Origin: Castellaniella sp034675905 | Lineage (GTDB): Bacteria; Pseudomonadota; Gammaproteobacteria; Burkholderiales; Burkholderiaceae_B | Direction: 5' to 3' | NCBI RefSeq assembly: GCF_034675905.1 | Contig: NZ_JAUCCV010000010.1 | Span: 496,001-560,000, forward strand | DNA length: 64,000 nt | In this document: positions 60,346-64,000 of the stretch, piece by piece | Layout: each line of letters opens with the position of its first letter | Numbering within the stretch: the stretch's first letter is position 1 | Notes under the pieces: model-generated | The model's input: only the letters and a program-made list of their open reading frames with translations | The model's database searches: none | What the model was told of the DNA's origin: nothing | Translations under genes and position numbers: made by a program

Positions 60346-60999
60346 TTACTTCACCGCATATAGGAACAACTCCACCCGCCGGTTCAGCGCCTTGCCCGCC
60401 GCCGTATTATTGTCACCCACCGGATTCGCCGACCCCCGGCCTTCCGCCGCCAGCCGGCCCGGCGCCACGCCCTGGCCCGCCAGGTATTGCGTCACCGCCC
60501 CCGCCCGCCGTTGCGACAATGGCATATTGATCGCATCCGACCCCGTCCCATCCGTATAGCCGACCGCCTTGGCCCGCAATTCCGGATGTTGCGTCAGCGC
60601 GCGCGCGACACTGTCGAGTACCGGCAGCAACTCCGATTTCAGGACGGATTTGTTCGTGTCGAACGACACATTGCTGGGAATATTGACCTTTAACGTACCA
60701 TCTGGCATTTCTATCACGGCAACCCCCAGGTTGGACGCACCGGACTTCTCTACATCACCCTTGATGACCTTCCAGTTATAGCCGACCACCCCGCCTACGA
60801 CAGAACCGATCCCCGCGCCGACCCAAGCGCCATGACTGCCGCCTCCGATCAGCGCCCCAAGCCCGGCCCCAATGGCGGCGCCGGCGCCGGCGCCCACCGC
60901 CGTATTCTGGCCTTGAGGAGTGACATTGGCGCAGGCCGTCAGCAAAGCCAGCACACCGACCGCCGTCAACCGCGTGGCTAAATATGTTGCCGTCGCCAT
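60346..60999 (-). CDS. OmpA-family lipoprotein with glycine zipper (YiaD-like)
   Basis: A 217-aa outer-membrane lipoprotein: signal with LLTAC lipobox, glycine-zipper hairpin (about 36-72: GAGAGAAIGAGLGALIGGG), then an OmpA C-terminal peptidoglycan-binding domain (VSFDTNKSVLKSELLPVLDS, AVGYTDGTGSDAINMPLSQRRA, EGRGSANPV, LNRRVELFL). ATG 60999 follows AGGAGGATT. It resembles YiaD-type proteins. Confidence 0.92.
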   Translation of the reverse strand: MATATYLATRLTAVGVLALLTACANVTPQGQNTAVGAGAGAAIGAGLGALIGGGSHGAWVGAGIGSVVGGVVGYNWKVIKGDVEKSGASNLGVAVIEMPDGTLKVNIPSNVSFDTNKSVLKSELLPVLDSVARALTQHPELRAKAVGYTDGTGSDAINMPLSQRRAGAVTQYLAGQGVAPGRLAAEGRGSANPVGDNNTAAGKALNRRVELFLYAVK

Positions 61000-61172
61000 G
61001 GAATCCTCCTGTTGTTGATGATTCAACTAGCGTAGCAGGATGTGTCCGCATAGTTGTAAACGCTCGTTTCAACTCTGGCTTTTTGTCGCACTGACAGCAG
61101 ACCCCCCATCTCGCCGCACGACACGGAATACAATCGGGTCCAACAGGCGCCGGGACCTGGCACAGAGACCTC

Positions 61173-61844
61173 ATGATCGAATTCCAGCACGTCTTCAAAT
61201 CCTACGGGCGCGGCCGCAATATCCTGGCCGACGTCAATTTTCGCATCGAGCCGGGTGAATTCATTTTCGTCTCCGGCCCTTCGGGCGCGGGCAAATCCAC
61301 CCTGCTGAAGCTGATGGGCGGACTGGAGCCTGCCAGCCGGGGGGCCGTCACTGTCAACAGCCATCGCATCGACCGGCTGTCGTCGCGCACCCTGCCCTAT
61401 CTGCGCCGCACTGTCGGTCTGATCCTGCAGGACGCGCACCTGTTGTTCGACCGCCATGCCTTCGACAATGTCCTGCTGCCCCTGGCCGTGCAGGGCCTGG
61501 AACCCGACAGGGCCATCACGCGCGCGCGCGCCGCCCTGGAAAAAGTCGGTTTGCGCGGCAAGGAAACCATGCTGCCCATCGAACTGTCCGGCGGCGAACA
61601 GCAGCGCCTGGCGATCGCACGCGCCATCGTCGGACGCCCGGCCATCCTGATCGCCGACGAGCCCACCGCCAACTTGGACCACGATAGCGCCACCCACATC
61701 ATGGATGTCTTTCGCGACTTCAACCAAGTCGGGGTCACCACCCTGATCGCCTCGCACGACACCGCCCTGATGGCCCGCTACGCCCAACGCACCCTGCACA
61801 TCGACGGCGGCCGTTTCAGCGATCTACCCGGAGTCCGCACATGA
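61173..61844 (+). CDS. ftsE: Cell division ATP-binding protein FtsE
   Basis: ATPase of the FtsEX complex that activates septal murein hydrolases. Walker A is GPSGAGKSTLL, the signature LSGGEQQRLAIARA, and Walker B ILIADEPTANLD; the H-loop lies in LIASHD. It is 223 aa. It overlaps ftsX by ATGA. Confidence 0.96.
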   Translation: MIEFQHVFKSYGRGRNILADVNFRIEPGEFIFVSGPSGAGKSTLLKLMGGLEPASRGAVTVNSHRIDRLSSRTLPYLRRTVGLILQDAHLLFDRHAFDNVLLPLAVQGLEPDRAITRARAALEKVGLRGKETMLPIELSGGEQQRLAIARAIVGRPAILIADEPTANLDHDSATHIMDVFRDFNQVGVTTLIASHDTALMARYAQRTLHIDGGRFSDLPGVRT

Positions 61845-62749
61845 CACGCTGGCTGCGCTACCACCGTTATGCCCTGCTGGTCGCCCTGCGCCGCCTGCGC
61901 CTGCACCCCTTCTCGTCTCTGGCCAACATTATCGTCATCGCCCTGATGCTGGCCGTTCCCATTCTGGGTGCGGCCGTGCTGCAATCCAGCCAGCCCCTGG
62001 CCAAGGAACTGGCGGTCGCCCCTGAATTGACCCTGTTCCTGACCCCGGGCACATCCGCCGACCAGCAACAGGCACTGCTCAAACGCCTGCAGGAGCAGGC
62101 CGGCGATCGGATCGCGGACGCCCAGTTGCTGCCGCGCGAGCGGGCCATGGCCCAACTGCGCGCCGACCCTGCCTGGGCGCAGGCGCTGGACGCCCTGGCC
62201 GACAACCCGCTGCCCGACGCCCTGATTGTCACCCTGAAGGATTCCGACGCACCCGCCCAACAGGCGCGCGAACTGGCGGATGCCTGGCGGCAATGGCCGG
62301 GAGTGGAGCACGTTCAACTCGACAGCGAATGGGTACGGCGCCTGGAATCCCTGCTGTCCTTCATCCGCGTCGGCCTGGGCCTGCTGGCCGCTGCCGTCAT
62401 CGTGGTCGTTCTAGCGACCGTATTCAATACCGTCCGGCTGCAGGCCCTGACCCAGCGCGACGAAATCGCCGTCGCCCGGCTGGTTGGCGCGACCGAATCC
62501 TTTGTCAGACGCCCCTTTCTGTATCTGGGCGCCCTGACCGGCCTGGCCGCCAGCCTGCTGGCTTTGCTATTGGCTTGGCTGGCCATGGCGCCTCTGAACA
62601 CTCTGCTGGGGCGTTTCGCCCAAAGCTACGGTATCGACTGGTCCCTGCATCTGCCCGCCGCAGCGGATCTGCTGCTGTCCGGTCTATTGATCATTCTGCT
62701 GGGCGCCGTCGCCGCCCGCCTGTCGGTGACCCGGCACACTCAATTCTGA
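61841..62749 (+). CDS. ftsX: Cell division protein FtsX
   Basis: Membrane partner of FtsE, 302 aa with four helices: about 22-42, 174-194, 226-250 and 276-294. A periplasmic loop (about 50-165) contacts amidase activators. AVARLVGATESFVRRPFLY is the conserved cytoplasmic coupling segment. It shares one base with mutY (TGATG). Confidence 0.95.
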   Translation: MTRWLRYHRYALLVALRRLRLHPFSSLANIIVIALMLAVPILGAAVLQSSQPLAKELAVAPELTLFLTPGTSADQQQALLKRLQEQAGDRIADAQLLPRERAMAQLRADPAWAQALDALADNPLPDALIVTLKDSDAPAQQARELADAWRQWPGVEHVQLDSEWVRRLESLLSFIRVGLGLLAAAVIVVVLATVFNTVRLQALTQRDEIAVARLVGATESFVRRPFLYLGALTGLAASLLALLLAWLAMAPLNTLLGRFAQSYGIDWSLHLPAAADLLLSGLLIILLGAVAARLSVTRHTQF

Positions 62750-63888
62750 TGGCGGCGGCAGACCCGGCATCCCGCATCGCGGCCTGGCAAAAACAGTCGG
62801 GCCGCCACGGCCTGCCCTGGCAACACACACGCGACCCCTACCGTATCTGGCTATCGGAAGTCATGTTGCAGCAAACCCAGGCGGCAACGGTCATCCCCTA
62901 CTACCAGCGCTTCCTGGAAAAATTCCCCACGGTGACGGACCTGGCGGATGCCCCGGCCGACGCGGTACTGCACGCCTGGGCCGGGTTGGGATACTACGCC
63001 CGTGCCCGCAATCTGCACCGCTGCGCCCAAACCGTGCGTGATGCGCACCGCGGGCAGTTTCCCTCTACCGCCGCCGCCCTGGAAACGCTGCCCGGCATCG
63101 GTCGGTCTACGGCATCCGCCATCGCCGCCTTTGCCTATGGCGAACGCGCCCCCATCCTGGACGGCAATGTCCGCCGTGTCCTGATCCGCTATCTGGCGTT
63201 GGCTGGCGACCCCGGCGCTGCCGCGATGACCCGCACCCTCTGGACGCACGCCCAATCCTGGCTGGATCAGGCCCCTGCCGACCTGGATATGCAAGCCTAT
63301 ACCCAGGGCCAGATGGATCTGGGCGCCGCCGTCTGTACCCGGTCCCGGCCTGACTGTCCACGCTGCCCGCTGGCGCCGGATTGTGCCGCCCTGCGGCAAG
63401 GCCTGCAAGACACATTGCCCAATCCCCGCGTCCGGCGCGCCCAGGCCCGGCACCGCTGCTGGATGCTCATCCTTGAATGTGACGGCCGCCTTTGGCTGCA
63501 GCGCCGGCCCGCTGCCGGTATCTGGGGCGGCCTGTGGGCGCTGCCGACCTTTGACAGCCGCGCCGCGCTGGATACTGCCTGTTCCCAACTGCCGGCGACG
63601 ACCGGCGCCGCGCAACCCCTGGCGGCCATTGAACACGTCTTCACGCATTTCCGCCTGTTGATACAGCCCGTGCGCATGCAACACCCAGGGCCTCTATCCG
63701 CCTGCCAAACCTTGGCGGACCCGGTATGCAGCCATCAGCAGGCAGCGTCCGAGCAGGCGCGCAACCCGGCGGTGATTCCGGTCCAAGCCGGCGAGTCCGC
63801 CTGGGTACCCCTTGGACAATTGCAGACGATCGGCCTGCCCGCCCCGCTCTCGCGCTTATTGTCGGGACTGTACCCGCTCGCCCCTTGA
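62749..63888 (+). CDS. mutY: A/G-specific adenine DNA glycosylase
   Basis: Removes adenine mispaired with 8-oxoguanine. The catalytic Glu lies in WLSEVMLQQTQ; the helix-hairpin-helix is LETLPGIGRSTASAIAAFAYG, and the catalytic Asp follows in ILDGNVRRVL. The 4Fe-4S cluster motif is C-x6-C-x2-C-x5-C (CTRSRPDCPRCPLAPDC). The C-terminal NUDIX-like domain recognises 8-oxoG. It is 379 aa and coupled to ftsX. Confidence 0.96.
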   Translation: MAAADPASRIAAWQKQSGRHGLPWQHTRDPYRIWLSEVMLQQTQAATVIPYYQRFLEKFPTVTDLADAPADAVLHAWAGLGYYARARNLHRCAQTVRDAHRGQFPSTAAALETLPGIGRSTASAIAAFAYGERAPILDGNVRRVLIRYLALAGDPGAAAMTRTLWTHAQSWLDQAPADLDMQAYTQGQMDLGAAVCTRSRPDCPRCPLAPDCAALRQGLQDTLPNPRVRRAQARHRCWMLILECDGRLWLQRRPAAGIWGGLWALPTFDSRAALDTACSQLPATTGAAQPLAAIEHVFTHFRLLIQPVRMQHPGPLSACQTLADPVCSHQQAASEQARNPAVIPVQAGESAWVPLGQLQTIGLPAPLSRLLSGLYPLAP

Positions 63889-63910
63889 GCGCAACGGGTC
63901 AACGCGGCTG

Positions 63911-64000
63911 TTATCCGGACGAACGCGGCTGATGCGCGCCGATGCTCATCAATAGGCCGCAGGCCACCCCCAGCGTCATCAAGGCGGTGCCCCCATAGCT
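63911..64000 (-). CDS. rodA: Rod shape-determining protein RodA, C-terminal end only
   Basis: The last 29 residues of a protein that enters from the right edge on the minus strand: SYGGTALMTLGVACGLLMS, then a short hydrophilic tail ending at TAA (63911-63913). The SYGG motif followed by a final membrane helix is typical of SEDS glycosyltransferases, and SYGGTALMTLG fits RodA better than FtsW. It is convergent with mutY, 22 bp between stops. Confidence 0.75.
   Translation of the reverse strand, partial: SYGGTALMTLGVACGLLMSIGAHQPRSSG

Overview
The window is GC-rich, almost gap-free chromosome of a beta-proteobacterium, most likely Burkholderiales, family Alcaligenaceae (Bordetella/Castellaniella/Pusillimonas-like). 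This rests on gene content and order: gloB / methyltransferase / rnhA / dnaQ / tRNA-Val; tyrS / M23 peptidase / anmK / erpA / argC / rpsI-rplM; accB-accC-prmA; rplU-rpmA-obgE-proB; an Ala/Lys/Pro-rich histone H1-like protein; and mpl / RNB / tonB / mtgA. The genus is inferred; no 16S rRNA gene is present.

Layout. 1-2290 is accessory DNA: the 3' end of a PEP-utiliser/MazG-like fusion gene and a complete ISL3-type insertion sequence, ending just before tRNA-Val. 2300-15500 holds replication and repair (dnaQ, rnhA), detoxification (gloB), cell wall (mltD, M23 peptidase), fatty acid (fabI), riboflavin (ribD, ribE), nrdR, glyA and tyrS. 15500-23500 has anmK, erpA, argC, rpsI-rplM, a TRAP binding protein, pmbA and darP. 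23400-34600 has an esterase followed by 76-bp tandem repeats, a Pat-like acetyltransferase, gltX, small envelope proteins, the H1-like protein, a PfkB kinase and prmA. 34600-46250 has accBC, mpl, an RNB nuclease, tonB-like, mtgA, lptG, apaH, plsC-like, ruvX, yqgE and rubredoxin. 46350-57700 has thiD-like/thiE, hemL, marR, argJ, rplU-rpmA-obgE-proB and the lrp/dadA pair. 57700-64000 has a TPP riboswitch with thiC, an OmpA lipoprotein, ftsEX, mutY and the 3' end of rodA.

The genes are mostly housekeeping. Several form tight, translationally coupled runs: thiD-thiE, ftsE-ftsX-mutY, tonB-mtgA and lptG-apaH. Two genes, mltD and anmK, look frameshifted.

The most unusual content is non-coding. Three intergenic elements of about 195 bp (19983-20182, 59878-60074, 60095-60287) share a conserved, strongly folded core of about 97-100 nt. 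Each is closed by its own long inverted repeat of unrelated sequence. Paired positions change together between copies, which points to a structured RNA or DNA element family that I do not recognise.
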